Positions 17,843-28,054 of a DNA stretch of 64,000 bases are shown here, one piece after another. Each line of letters begins with the position of its first letter. Position 1 is the stretch's first letter. Location of the stretch: the NCBI GenBank assembly GCA_012026885.1, contig VEPL01000025.1:684815-748814 (forward strand), written 5' to 3'. A program made the position numbers and the translations under genes. Below the pieces are notes generated by a model that saw nothing but the letters and a program-made list of their open reading frames with translations, was not told the DNA's origin and ran no database searches. The DNA comes from Betaproteobacteria bacterium. GTDB taxonomy: Bacteria > Pseudomonadota > Gammaproteobacteria > Burkholderiales > Rhodocyclaceae.

Positions 17843-20800
17843 ATGCCGCTTCCCGACTACGCTGAACTGCATTGCCTGTCCAATTTCAGTTTCCTGCGCG
17901 GTGCCTCGCATCCCGAGGAACTGGTCGAGCAGGCGGCGGCGCAGGGCTATGCGGCGCTGGCCCTGACCGACGAATGCTCGCTGGCCGGCATCGTGCGCGC
18001 CCACCGGGCAGCCAAGGCCTTGCACGACTGGACGGCGCTTGCGGTCGACGCCCGGAAGGCGGCAAAAATGCCGCTGCGGCTCATCGCCGGCAGCGAGATG
18101 ACGACTGTCGATGGCCTCAAGCTGGTTTTCCTGGCGCAAAACCGCGAGGGCTACGGCAACCTCTCGGCGCTGATCACGCTGGCCCGGCGGCGGGCGGCGA
18201 AGGGCGCCTATGCCTTGCAGCGCCACGACCTGAATGCCGTTTCACCGAACGGTGCCGTGCCCGACTGCCTGGTGCTTTGGGTGCCCGTCCGCGACCACGG
18301 CCAGGCGGTCGCGGACGGGCGCTGGCTGGCCGGATGTTTTCCCGGGCGGCTGTGGATCGCCGCCGGACTGCATGCCGGGCCGGACGATCTGGCGCGCATC
18401 GGCGATCTGGAGGCGCTGGCGCAGGCCTGCGGTCTGCCCGTCGTCGCAGCCGGCGATGTGCACATGCATGTGCGGGCGCGGCGGCCGGTGCAGGATGTGC
18501 TGACCGCGCTGCGCCTGAAAACCACCGTCTTCGCCGCCGGCCACGCGCTGTTTGCCAACGGCGAGCGGCATCTGCGCACGCGCCTGCGCCTGGCGCGTTT
18601 GTATCCGCCCGACTGGCTGGCTGAAACACTGGAAATCGCCGGGCGCTGTACCTTTTCCATCGACGAACTGCGCTACGAGTATCCGGAGGAAATCGTCCCG
18701 TCCGGCCACACGCCGGCCTCCTGGCTGCGCCACGAGACCGAGGCCGGGCTGCGCCGCCGTTACCCGCAGGGCGAGCCGGCTCCGGTGCGCGGGCGCATCG
18801 AGCACGAACTGGCCCTGATCGCCGAGCTGCGCTACGAGGCCTATTTCCTGACGGTGTACGACATCGTCTGCTTCGCCCGCCAGGCCCGGATCCTCTGCCA
18901 GGGTCGCGGCTCGGCGGCCAATTCGGCGGTGTGCTTCGCGCTCGGCATCACCGAGGTCGATCCGGCGCTATCGGACATGCTGTTCGAGCGCTTCATCTCC
19001 CGGGAGCGCGGCGAGCCGCCGGACATCGACGTCGACTTCGAGCACGAGCGGCGCGACGAGGTCATCGCCTACATCTATGGCAAGTACACGCGCGAACGCA
19101 CCGCGCTGGCGGCGGCGGTGATCACCTGGCGGACCCGGGGCGCGTTGCGCGACGCCGGCCGCGCCCTCGGTTTCGACGTGGCGCGCATCGACGCGCTGAC
19201 CGCTTCGCTGGCCTGGTGGGACAAGCGCGAGCAATTGCCCGAGCGCTTCGCCGAACAGGGGCTGGACCCGGCTGCGCCGCGCGTGGCGAAATGGCTGTGG
19301 ATCGCCGAACAACTGCGCGGCTTTCCGCGTCACCTGACGCAGCACGTCGGCGGTTTCGTCATGTCGCGCGGGCCGCTGGCCCGGCTGGTGCCAGTCGAGA
19401 ATACGGCGATGCCCGAGCGCACCGTCATCCAGTGGGACAAGGACGACCTCGACGCCGTCGGGCTGATGAAGGTCGATGTGCTGGCGCTCGGCATGCTCTC
19501 GGCGCTGCGCCGCATGCTGTCGATTCTGGGTGAAATTTCCGGTCGACCGTGGCAACTGGCCGATATTCCCAGTGAAGACCCGGCAACCTACGAGATGCTT
19601 TGCCACGCCGACAGCATGGGCGTCTTTCAGGTCGAGTCGCGCGCCCAGATGGCCATGTTGCCGCGCCTGAAGCCGCGCTGCTACTACGACCTCGTCGTCG
19701 AGGTGGCCCTGGTGCGGCCGGGGCCGATCCAGGGCGACATGGTGCATCCCTACCTGAAGCGGCGCCAAAAGAAGGAGCGCATCGAAAAGATATCGCCGGA
19801 CGTGGACAAGGTGCTGGCACGCACCTGCGGCGTGCCCATCTTCCAGGAGCAGGTCATGCAGCTGGCCATCGTCGCCGCCGGCTTCACGCCCGGCGAGGCC
19901 GACGAACTGCGCCGGGCGATGGCGGCCTGGCGGAAGAAGGGCAACCTGCAGCGCCATCAGGACAAACTGCGCGCCGGCATGGCGGCGAACGGCATCGCTC
20001 CGGCCTTCGCCGAGCGCATCGCGCTGCAGATCCAGGGCTTCGGCGAATACGGTTTCCCGGAAAGCCACGCCGCCAGCTTCGCGCTGCTGGTCTATGCCTC
20101 GGCCTGGGTCAAGCGCCACCATCCGGCCATTTTTTTGTGCGGTTTGCTCAACAGCCAGCCGATGGGCTTCTATTCGCCGTCGATGCTGGTCCAGGATGCC
20201 CGCCGGCATGGCGTCACCGTGCTGCCGCCCGATGTGACGGCGAGCGCCTGGGACAGCCGCATCGACGAGCAGGGTGCCGTCCGCCTCGGCCTGCGCGGGA
20301 TCAAGGGATTGCCCCGGGTGGTTGCGGAGCGCATTGCTGCGGTCGACCGGGAAAAACGGCCGTTTTCCGACATCGCCGACCTCGTTGCGCGGACCGGCCT
20401 GCAGTGCCGCGAACTCGATTTGCTCGCCGCTGCCGACGCGCTCGCCGGCCTAGCCGGCCATCGCCGGCAGGCCGCCTGGGCGGCGAGCGTCGAGCAGGGG
20501 GCATCGTCACGCCAGGGCGACCTGTTCGCCGGCATCGCTGCGCCCGGGGAGGCTGTCGCGCTGCCGGCGCCGGCCGAGGCGGAAAACCTCGTGGCCGACT
20601 ACCGGCACCTCGGCCTCAGCCTGCGCCGCCATCCGCTCACCTTCCTGCGCCGCCAGCTGGCTGCGCGCCGCTTCGTCACGGCCGCCGAGCTCAGGCGGAC
20701 CGGCGACCGGGCGCTGGTGCGTGCCGCCGGCATCGTCGTCGGCCGCCAGCGGCCGGGCACGGCGACCGGCATCGTCTTCGTGACGCTGGAGGACGAGAGC

Positions 20801-20992
20801 GGCCTCGTCAATGTCGTCGTCCGCCCGCAGCTGGTCGAACGGCAGCGCCGGACCTTGCTGGGATCGTCGCTGCTCGGCGTCTTCGGGCAGTTGCAGGTGG
20901 AAGGCGAAGTCGTGCACCTCGTCGCCGGGCGGCTGGTCGACCTGTCAGCCTGGCTGGGCCGGCTGGCAACGACCAGCCGGGATTTTCACTGA
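17843..20992 (+). CDS. dnaE2: Error-prone DNA polymerase III alpha subunit, DnaE2 (ImuC)
   Basis: DnaE2 is the polymerase of the ImuA-ImuB-DnaE2 mutasome that bypasses lesions during the SOS response. The 1049-residue protein has an N-terminal PHP domain (YAELHCLSNFSFLRGASHPEEL), the polymerase core with GRGSAANSAVCF, the metal-binding Asp pair in PPDIDVDFEHERRDEV and the third Asp region LMKVDVLALGM, then the tandem HhH region and an OB fold near residue 920. Length fits DnaE2 (about 1050) rather than the replicative DnaE (about 1160). It starts nine bases after imuB, completing the SOS cassette. No terminator separates it from the convergent gene at its end. Confidence 0.97.
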   Translation: MPLPDYAELHCLSNFSFLRGASHPEELVEQAAAQGYAALALTDECSLAGIVRAHRAAKALHDWTALAVDARKAAKMPLRLIAGSEMTTVDGLKLVFLAQNREGYGNLSALITLARRRAAKGAYALQRHDLNAVSPNGAVPDCLVLWVPVRDHGQAVADGRWLAGCFPGRLWIAAGLHAGPDDLARIGDLEALAQACGLPVVAAGDVHMHVRARRPVQDVLTALRLKTTVFAAGHALFANGERHLRTRLRLARLYPPDWLAETLEIAGRCTFSIDELRYEYPEEIVPSGHTPASWLRHETEAGLRRRYPQGEPAPVRGRIEHELALIAELRYEAYFLTVYDIVCFARQARILCQGRGSAANSAVCFALGITEVDPALSDMLFERFISRERGEPPDIDVDFEHERRDEVIAYIYGKYTRERTALAAAVITWRTRGALRDAGRALGFDVARIDALTASLAWWDKREQLPERFAEQGLDPAAPRVAKWLWIAEQLRGFPRHLTQHVGGFVMSRGPLARLVPVENTAMPERTVIQWDKDDLDAVGLMKVDVLALGMLSALRRMLSILGEISGRPWQLADIPSEDPATYEMLCHADSMGVFQVESRAQMAMLPRLKPRCYYDLVVEVALVRPGPIQGDMVHPYLKRRQKKERIEKISPDVDKVLARTCGVPIFQEQVMQLAIVAAGFTPGEADELRRAMAAWRKKGNLQRHQDKLRAGMAANGIAPAFAERIALQIQGFGEYGFPESHAASFALLVYASAWVKRHHPAIFLCGLLNSQPMGFYSPSMLVQDARRHGVTVLPPDVTASAWDSRIDEQGAVRLGLRGIKGLPRVVAERIAAVDREKRPFSDIADLVARTGLQCRELDLLAAADALAGLAGHRRQAAWAASVEQGASSRQGDLFAGIAAPGEAVALPAPAEAENLVADYRHLGLSLRRHPLTFLRRQLAARRFVTAAELRRTGDRALVRAAGIVVGRQRPGTATGIVFVTLEDESGLVNVVVRPQLVERQRRTLLGSSLLGVFGQLQVEGEVVHLVAGRLVDLSAWLGRLATTSRDFH

Positions 20993-21002
20993 GCGCCGGC
21001 CC

Positions 21003-23576
21003 TCAGGCGTGCGTCCATACCGGCAGGCCCTCGATGCGCGGCGGCGTCAGTTCGGCGTTGACCCAGTGCGCTGTGAATTCGTCGGCCGGGATCGGCTTGC
21101 CGAAGCGGAAGCCCTGCAGGATGTCGCAGTCCATGGCGGCGAGGAACATCCACTGGTCGTCGCTCTCGACGCCTTCGGCGATGATCTGCAGGCCGAGCGC
21201 CTGCGCCATGCGGACGACGGCGACGACCAGGGCGCGGTCGCTGCGATCGCTGGTCAGGTCGCGCACGAAGCTGCGGTCGATCTTGATCGTATGGAAGGGG
21301 AATTCGCGCAGGTAGCTGAGCGAGGAGTAGCCGGTGCCGAAGTCGTCCATCGACAGGCGCACGCCGACCTCGCGCAATTCCTCGATGAGGAAACGGACCT
21401 CGTCGTGGCTGTGGAGCAGCAGGCCCTCGGTGATCTCGATCTCGAGCTGTTCAGGCGCGACGCCGAATTCGGCGATACAGGCGCGCACCGAATCGACGAA
21501 ACCCTGGGCGCGGAACTGGCGCGGTGAGACGTTGATCGCCATGATGAAGCCGGGGTGCGTGCGGCTCCATTCGGCCAGCTGGGCGCAGGCGGTACGCATG
21601 ACCCAGTGCCCGAGCTCGACGATGAGGCCGTTCTGCTCGGCGACCGGGATGAAGACATCGGGGCCGACCGGACCGAGCTCCGGACTGGTCCAGCGCACCA
21701 GTGCCTCCGAACCGATGATGCGGCCACTGGAAGCGGAGACAAGGGGGTGGAAGAAGACGCGCAGTTCGTTGCGGTTGAGCGCATCGCGCAGGTGGCGGCC
21801 AATCTCCAGGCGGCGCAGCGACAGGTCGTGGATGGCCTGGTTGAAGTGTCGCCAGGTATTGCGTCCGGCCTCCTTGGCTTCGTACATGGCGAGGTCCGCA
21901 TTGCGCATCAGGACGGTCGGGTCGTCGCCGTCGTCCGGACAGACGGCGATGCCGATGCTCGGCGTCGTCATCAGGGCACGCTCGTCGATGGTGAACGGCG
22001 GCTGGAACGCTTCGATGAGCTTCTCGGCAATCGGCGCGATGTCGTCGCGCGTGCGGATGTCGCCGAGCACCACCAGGAACTCGTCGCCACCCAGACGCGC
22101 CACCGTGTCTTCGTCGCGTACCGTCGCGCGCAGGCGCTCGGCGGCCTGGACGAGCAGGATGTCGCCGGCGGCATGGCCGAGGGTGTCGTTGATTTCCTTG
22201 AAATTGTCGAGGTCGATGTAGAGGACGGCGGTCTGGTCGCCGTTGCGCCGGCCGTGCTGGATCGCCTGCTCGAGGCGGTCCCGGGCGAGCAGGCGGTTGG
22301 GCAGGCCGGTGAGGGCATCGTACTGCGCCTGGTAGGCAATGCGTGCCTGCTGGGCATGGCGTTCGGTGATGTCTTCGCGGGTCAGGACCAGATGGGCCGG
22401 GGCGCCGTCCTCGCTGGCGACGACGACGAGGCGCAGACGCTCCCAGCGGGGCGGCGCGCCGTCCAGCCGGCATTCGCGTTCGCAGTCCCACTCCATGCCG
22501 CGGTCGATGGCATCGGCAATGCGCGCCGGCATGTCCAGTGACTCGCCGCCGGCCAGGGCATCGGCCAGTTCGCTGCCGCGCAGCGCGGCCGAGGGCAGGC
22601 CGGTAATGCGCTGGTGGGCCGGATTGGCATATTCGATCACTCCGTCGAGCGTGGCGACGAGGATGCCGGCCGGGCTCTGCTCGAACAGTTGCGAAAATAG
22701 CAGCAGCCGCCGGTTGGCCCGCGTCAGGTCGCGCGTGCGCTCCTCGACGCGCCCCTCGAGGTCACGCCGCGCTTCCGTGAGCGCTGATTCGCGTGACAGG
22801 ACCTGCTCGCGCATCGCCGTGAAGGCGAGGGCGAGGTCGCCAATCTCGTCGTGCCGCGAAATCTCGATGCGTCCGCCGTCGCGGCCGGCGGCGAGTTCCT
22901 GCGCATGCCTGTGCAGGGCACGTACACGGCGCACGACGGTGCGGCCGGAGAGCGCCAGGCCGATGACGAGGATGGCGCTGGACAGGCAGATCAGCGCGAG
23001 GAAGGTGAACTGCTGTGACTGCTGATCGGCGATCGTCCGCTCGTAAGCCGCTTCGGCCTCGGCCTGTGTCGCCTCGGCAAGGTCGGACAACTGGCGGCGC
23101 ATGGCGAGATAGGGCAGGTGCGACCCGGAAGAGACGTTGCGCTCGATCGTCACGGTCTCCATCCGTTCCGCCAGGTTGAGCTGGATGAGCAGCCGCTGCC
23201 GGTAAATGTTCCAGTGCTGGCGGAGCAGGTCCGCCTGCTGGCGGTCGGCCGCCTCGAGCCCCGCAGCGAAGGCGATGACCGCGCTGTCGGCGCGATCCAG
23301 CTCGGCATGCATCTGTGCCGTGTGGCTTTGCATGACGAAAATGTCGTTCTGGTGCGCGAGCTCCAGCTCATGGGTACGCAGGCCGGCGAGTTGTGCCTCG
23401 AGGTTGTGGATGCGGGCAAGCGGGCGCACATGCTGCTCGATCGTCACGACGAGGTGGCTCGACATCTGCTCGAGCATGCGCGCACCGATCCCGATCAGGA
23501 TGGCGACGAAGAGGCAGCCGGCAGCGAAGCCGGTGAGCAGTTGTTGCAGGAGGCCAAAACGGAAGACTTGCTTCAT
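21003..23576 (-). CDS. Membrane sensor GGDEF-EAL protein with HAMP and PAS domains
   Basis: The 857-residue protein has a membrane helix at about 8-30, a helical periplasmic region to about 190, a second membrane helix to about 212, a HAMP linker, a PAS domain near 300-410, a GGDEF domain (about 425-580, GGDEF intact, RDED inhibitory site before it) and an EAL domain (about 600-845, with [42 protein letters not shown] and LQGF). Both catalytic sites look functional. The ATG was chosen where the membrane protein begins; it starts 16 bases after a solute-binding protein gene on the same strand, so that protein is the likely periplasmic ligand sensor for this enzyme. Confidence 0.93.
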   Translation of the reverse strand: MKQVFRFGLLQQLLTGFAAGCLFVAILIGIGARMLEQMSSHLVVTIEQHVRPLARIHNLEAQLAGLRTHELELAHQNDIFVMQSHTAQMHAELDRADSAVIAFAAGLEAADRQQADLLRQHWNIYRQRLLIQLNLAERMETVTIERNVSSGSHLPYLAMRRQLSDLAEATQAEAEAAYERTIADQQSQQFTFLALICLSSAILVIGLALSGRTVVRRVRALHRHAQELAAGRDGGRIEISRHDEIGDLALAFTAMREQVLSRESALTEARRDLEGRVEERTRDLTRANRRLLLFSQLFEQSPAGILVATLDGVIEYANPAHQRITGLPSAALRGSELADALAGGESLDMPARIADAIDRGMEWDCERECRLDGAPPRWERLRLVVVASEDGAPAHLVLTREDITERHAQQARIAYQAQYDALTGLPNRLLARDRLEQAIQHGRRNGDQTAVLYIDLDNFKEINDTLGHAAGDILLVQAAERLRATVRDEDTVARLGGDEFLVVLGDIRTRDDIAPIAEKLIEAFQPPFTIDERALMTTPSIGIAVCPDDGDDPTVLMRNADLAMYEAKEAGRNTWRHFNQAIHDLSLRRLEIGRHLRDALNRNELRVFFHPLVSASSGRIIGSEALVRWTSPELGPVGPDVFIPVAEQNGLIVELGHWVMRTACAQLAEWSRTHPGFIMAINVSPRQFRAQGFVDSVRACIAEFGVAPEQLEIEITEGLLLHSHDEVRFLIEELREVGVRLSMDDFGTGYSSLSYLREFPFHTIKIDRSFVRDLTSDRSDRALVVAVVRMAQALGLQIIAEGVESDDQWMFLAAMDCDILQGFRFGKPIPADEFTAHWVNAELTPPRIEGLPVWTHA

Positions 23577-23592
23577 CGCGGGATCGCCCTCT

Positions 23593-25056
23593 TCAGCGGC
23601 CGGATTGCCCGGTCGGGGCGGGGAAGCGCCCGAGGAAGCGCTTGAGGTAGGCAATCTGGTTGGCGCGTCCATAGCGCTCGGTGATCTTTTCCCATTCGGC
23701 GGCCGTACGCTTCATTGCTTCGCCCGCCGATTGCCTGCCGGCGGCAGCCAGCCAGATGTTGTGGTCGAGGGCGGCGAGGTATTCGCCGTCGCCGGGGAGT
23801 CCGGTCCCGGGAGGCAGGGCGGCGGTCCATTCGCTGGCGAACACTTCGAGCGCCTGTGCGCTGTACAGGTCGCGGATGCGCGGGTCGTTCAGCTGATGCC
23901 AGCGATAGGGGTCGGTATGGCCGCCCTTGGCGCCGACCGTCCTGAGCGAGATGTCGGGGTCGGTGAGCCACATGGCGAACAGGTAGGCCAGCTTGCGCTG
24001 GGCGCCGCGGCTCGAGATGACCAGGTTGTTGCCATAGATGGGGATCGTGTGACGGACCAGCTTGCCCTTGACCAGCATACCGGGGATGGGGAAGGCGACG
24101 AATTTGTCGCGTACTCCCGACCCGGGGGCGTTAAAGAGCTTGGCTGCAGCGATGGTGAAACCTGAGGCAAATGCCTTGCCCTGCATGAACAGCGGTAGCG
24201 TGTAGCCGTAATCCTTGCCTTCGCCGAGGATGTCGGGCGGCGAGTAGCGGACGGCAGCGACGTAGCTCTCGGTGGCAGCGATGCCGGCCGGGGAATTGAT
24301 CAGGGGCCGCATGGCGTCGTCGAACAGACGGCGGTAGGGGGCCTCTTGGTCAAGGTAGCGCGGCAGCCAGTACATCCAGCCACCGGCCTCGTCGCGCTCC
24401 TCGGCGATGCCGTAAAGGCCCTTTTCGGGGCGGTGGAAGAAAGCGGCGAGATCCTGCAACTCCTTCCAGGTTGTCGGAATGGCCAGGTCGCGACCATATC
24501 GCTTGCGGAAAGCCGCGCGCTCCTGCGGGTCCTCGAGGAGATCCTTGCGCAGGTAGTAGAGAATCACGTCCCCGTCGGCGGGAATTGCCACCAGGCGGTC
24601 ACCGAAATAGGCTTGGAGGTCGAGGCGGACAAACCCATCGGGCGGACCGTCGCCGAGTTGGTATGCGAATTCCTTGCCGTACGGGGTCAGTTCCTCAACC
24701 AGACGCTCTTTGATCAGGTCCGGGAATTCATGCGTGCGGGCAACCGTGATGTCGATATCGGGGTTGTCGCGCAGGTTGGCCAGGGCCGGCTGCTGCGGGA
24801 TGATGCGGGCATTGACCACGGTGCCGGTCAGGCGCTCCCAATCCTTCTGCAGCTCGAGGTCGGGTCCGAGCAAGGCATTGATATTGCCCGGCTTGAAGGC
24901 CACCTTGATCACGGCGCCACGCTTGATTTCCCCCCTGACGATCAGGTCCTGGACGGCTGCCAGCGCCTTCTCCGCCTGCGCGCCGGCAATGGTGGGCTGG
25001 CAGGCGAGAGCGAGAACGAGTGCGCCGGTAGCGCGGGCCAGCATGGCGAGATGCAA
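23593..25056 (-). CDS. Periplasmic extracellular solute-binding protein (family 1 type)
   Basis: The 487-residue product has a signal peptide ending near AGA-QAEK and the two-lobe layout of family 1 (sugar-type) ABC binding proteins, with IKVAFKPGNINALLGP, TWKELQDLAAFF and LYGIAEERDE segments. No permease or ATPase gene lies nearby; the only close partner is the GGDEF-EAL sensor 16 bases downstream. Inference: it reports a ligand to that sensor rather than feeding a transporter. The ligand is unknown. The start has no strong ribosome binding site; a second ATG five codons in is equally possible. Confidence 0.82.
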   Translation of the reverse strand: MHLAMLARATGALVLALACQPTIAGAQAEKALAAVQDLIVRGEIKRGAVIKVAFKPGNINALLGPDLELQKDWERLTGTVVNARIIPQQPALANLRDNPDIDITVARTHEFPDLIKERLVEELTPYGKEFAYQLGDGPPDGFVRLDLQAYFGDRLVAIPADGDVILYYLRKDLLEDPQERAAFRKRYGRDLAIPTTWKELQDLAAFFHRPEKGLYGIAEERDEAGGWMYWLPRYLDQEAPYRRLFDDAMRPLINSPAGIAATESYVAAVRYSPPDILGEGKDYGYTLPLFMQGKAFASGFTIAAAKLFNAPGSGVRDKFVAFPIPGMLVKGKLVRHTIPIYGNNLVISSRGAQRKLAYLFAMWLTDPDISLRTVGAKGGHTDPYRWHQLNDPRIRDLYSAQALEVFASEWTAALPPGTGLPGDGEYLAALDHNIWLAAAGRQSAGEAMKRTAAEWEKITERYGRANQIAYLKRFLGRFPAPTGQSGR

Positions 25057-25233
25057 ACGAAAACCCCTGTTGTCTTAAGACCTATGACCTTCGGCGTATT
25101 CTAGTCGAAATCGTACAGGCGGCGGACGCGAAGACGCATCGCTGCGGAAAAATCCGTGAAATATTTCACGTTCCCGAAAAGGAAAGAGCCGGCACGCGGC
25201 CGGCTCTCGCGAGCGGGTCGGATTGCCGCGGAA

Positions 25234-27951
25234 TCAGTTGGTGAGCGGCTTGACCACGCGCTTGACGGCGGTGTCCTCGGGGTGCGGGTGGATGGTGAAG
25301 CCGAGGCTGGTCATCAGGCGGAACATCTTGGTGTTGGTCGCCAGCACGTCGCCGACGACGGCGCGGTAGCCCTTCGTGCGGGCGCATTCGATCAGCGCGG
25401 TCATCAACTTGCGGCCGACGCCGCACTTTTGCCAGTCGTCGCCGACGGCCAGTGCGAATTCGACCGATTCGCCATCCGGGTTGAGAACGTAGCGCGCGAC
25501 GCCGATCTGCTTTTCCGGTGGCTCGATACCGTCCACGTCGTCTTCGACTTCCTGCGCGATGGTGGCAACCAGCGCCATTTCGCGGTCGTAGTCGATCTGC
25601 GTGAAGCGGACCAGCATGGTCTGGGTCAGCTCGCGCAGGGTGTCCATGAAGCGGTAGTAGCGCGATTCGTCGGACATGGCCTTGACGAAATCCTGCTCCA
25701 TGTCGGCATCCTCCGGACGAATCGGGCGGATGGTGACGGCCTGGCCGTCGTTCATGGTCCATTCCTGGACGAGGTGGACGGGGTAGGGATAGATCGACAT
25801 GTGGGCGTAGCGGTCGCCGCTGGCGCCGGCTGCGTGGTCGATGACGATGCGCGCATCGGCGGCGATGGCGCCGTTCTCGTCGACGATCAGCGGATTGAGG
25901 TCGAGTTCCATGATCCACGGCAGTTCGCAGACCATTTCGGAGATGCAGAGCAGTACTTCCTTGAGCGCTTCGCGGTCGACCGGCGGCATGTTGTGGAACT
26001 GGTCGAGGATCTTCGAGGTGCGTGTCGAATCGATCAGGTCCTTGGCCAGGAAGCGGTTGAGCGGCGGCAGCGCAACCGAGCGGTCGCTGAAGATCTCGAT
26101 GTCGTAACCGCCGGCGCCGAAGCTGATGACCGGCCCGAAGATCGGGTCGCGGAAGACGCCGACCATCAGTTCGCGACCGTTCGGGCGCGACAGGAAGGGC
26201 TCGATCGAGACGCCGTTGATCTTGGCGTTCGGATGGCGCTTCTCCACCGTGTCGATGATGTCGTGGTAGGCATTGCGCACGGCCGGCGCGTTGGTGATGT
26301 TGAGGCGCACGCCACCGGCGTCGGTCTTGTGCGGCAGGTCGGGCGAATCGACCTTCATCGCCACCGGAAAGCCGATCTGCTCGGCGAGCAGCAGGGCCTC
26401 GGTGGCGGTACGGGCGACCATGGTCTGCGCCACCGGCACGCGGAAGGCGCGCAGGATGGCCTTGGATTCCATCTCCGACAGCACCTTGCGCCGCTCGGCG
26501 AGCAGCGCCTCGATCAGCATCTTGGCGCCTTCGGCCTCGGGGCGGCCGTGCTGGCGGGTCGGCTCGGGCGTTTGCAGGAGCAGCTTCTGGTTGCGGTAGT
26601 ACTTCGAGATGTGGTGGAACAGCTCGATCGCCGTCTCCGGCATGCGGAAGGCGGGGATGCCGGAATCCTCAAGGTATTTGCGCGCGGCGGAAACCTGTTC
26701 CTCGCCCATCCAGCAGCAGATGATCGAACGGTTGAGCTTGTCGGCGGTCTCGACGATGGCCTTGGCGACCTCGAGCGGCTCGGTCATCGCCTGCGGCGAG
26801 AGCATGACCAGCGTGCTGTCAACGTTGGCATCCTGGGTCACCGCGAGGATGGCGTCGCGGTAACGTTCCGGCGTCGCATCGCCGGCGATGTCGATCGGAT
26901 TGCTGTGCGACCAGGTCGGCGGCATCAGCTTGTTCAGCGTCGCCATCGTCTCGTCGGAGAGGCGGGCGAGCGGGATGCCGAGGTCGCCGGCGCGGTCGGC
27001 GGCCATGGCGCCGGGACCACCGCCGTTGGTGATGATCGCCAGGCGGTTGCCCTGCGGGCGGAACTTGGAGGCGAGCGCCTTGGCGGCGTAGAAGAGCTGG
27101 CCGACGTTCTGTACGCGGACGACGCCGGCGCGCCGCACGGCGGCGTCGAAGACGGTGTCGGACACGGCTGCCATGCCGGAGTGGGTGGCCGCGGCGGCGG
27201 AGCCCGCCTCGTGGCGGCCGGCCTTGAGCAGGATGATCGGCTTGATGCGCGCCGCCGAGCGCAGGGCGCTCATGAAGCGGCGGGCGTTGCGGATGCCTTC
27301 CACGTACATCAGGATGTAGTGGGTGCGGTTGTCGTAGATCAGGTAGTCGAGGATCTCGCCGAAATCGACGTCGGCGGTCATGCCGAGCGATATCACCGAG
27401 GAGAAGCCGATCTGGTTGCTCTTGGCCCAGTCGAGCACGGCCGAGCACATGGCGCCCGACTGCGAGACGAGCGCGAGGTTGCCGGTGTTCGCCGTCATGC
27501 GGGCAAAGGTGGCGTTGAGCCCGAGGTCGGGGCGGATGAGGCCGAGACAGTTGGGGCCGAGGATGCGGACGTTGTACGAGCGGGCGATCTCGAGGGTCTT
27601 GCGCTCGAGCGCGGCGCCGATGTGGCCCGATTCGGAGAAGCCGGCGGAGATGATGATCGCGTTGCGCACACCGCTGCGCCCGCACTGCTCGATGATCGCC
27701 GGCACGGTCTGCGGACGGGTGGCGATCACCGCCATCTCGACGCGGGCGCCGATCTCCTCGATCGACTTGTAGCTCTGCTGCCCCTGCACCGTTTCGTGCT
27801 TGGGATTGATCGCGTACAGGCGGCCCTTGTAGCCGGAGGCCAGGATGTTGCGGAAGATGATGGTGCCGACGGCGTTTTCGCGGTCGGAAGCGCCGATGAC
27901 GGCGACCGACTTGGGCTCGAAGAGCGTCGTGAGATAGTGCTGTTCCAACAT
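25234..27951 (-). CDS. PatZ/Pat-type protein lysine acetyltransferase (acyl-CoA synthetase-like plus GNAT)
   Basis: The 905-residue protein has an N-terminal CoA-binding domain (EPKSVAVIGASDRENAVG), a succinyl-CoA-ligase-like region (RILGPNCLGLIRP, LVSQSGAM), an ATP-grasp domain (about 490-700, FPVAMKVDSPDLPHKTDAGGV) and a C-terminal GNAT domain (about 740-890, CGVGRKLMTALIECARTKGY). This is the PatZ (Pka, YfiQ) architecture; those enzymes acetylate metabolic enzymes such as acetyl-CoA synthetase. E. coli PatZ is 886 residues. AAGGGG lies seven bases ahead of the ATG. A longer frame upstream is non-homologous. A deacetylase-family gene is present near 61.5 kb. Confidence 0.9.
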   Translation of the reverse strand: MLEQHYLTTLFEPKSVAVIGASDRENAVGTIIFRNILASGYKGRLYAINPKHETVQGQQSYKSIEEIGARVEMAVIATRPQTVPAIIEQCGRSGVRNAIIISAGFSESGHIGAALERKTLEIARSYNVRILGPNCLGLIRPDLGLNATFARMTANTGNLALVSQSGAMCSAVLDWAKSNQIGFSSVISLGMTADVDFGEILDYLIYDNRTHYILMYVEGIRNARRFMSALRSAARIKPIILLKAGRHEAGSAAAATHSGMAAVSDTVFDAAVRRAGVVRVQNVGQLFYAAKALASKFRPQGNRLAIITNGGGPGAMAADRAGDLGIPLARLSDETMATLNKLMPPTWSHSNPIDIAGDATPERYRDAILAVTQDANVDSTLVMLSPQAMTEPLEVAKAIVETADKLNRSIICCWMGEEQVSAARKYLEDSGIPAFRMPETAIELFHHISKYYRNQKLLLQTPEPTRQHGRPEAEGAKMLIEALLAERRKVLSEMESKAILRAFRVPVAQTMVARTATEALLLAEQIGFPVAMKVDSPDLPHKTDAGGVRLNITNAPAVRNAYHDIIDTVEKRHPNAKINGVSIEPFLSRPNGRELMVGVFRDPIFGPVISFGAGGYDIEIFSDRSVALPPLNRFLAKDLIDSTRTSKILDQFHNMPPVDREALKEVLLCISEMVCELPWIMELDLNPLIVDENGAIAADARIVIDHAAGASGDRYAHMSIYPYPVHLVQEWTMNDGQAVTIRPIRPEDADMEQDFVKAMSDESRYYRFMDTLRELTQTMLVRFTQIDYDREMALVATIAQEVEDDVDGIEPPEKQIGVARYVLNPDGESVEFALAVGDDWQKCGVGRKLMTALIECARTKGYRAVVGDVLATNTKMFRLMTSLGFTIHPHPEDTAVKRVVKPLTN

Positions 27952-28054
27952 GGTTCGCCCCTTGTTAAGGCTGTCGATGGTGTGTTGTTGTGCAACGCAC
28001 AAAATACTAGCACGGATGGAGGTGTCGTTCCACCGGAAAGCTAGTGCATCCGGC

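Noticed and set aside
25156..28044. A 962-codon open frame on the plus strand
   Set aside because: It lies opposite the patZ gene, has no domain I recognise, and is typical of antisense open frames in GC-rich genes, where the third-position bias suppresses stops.
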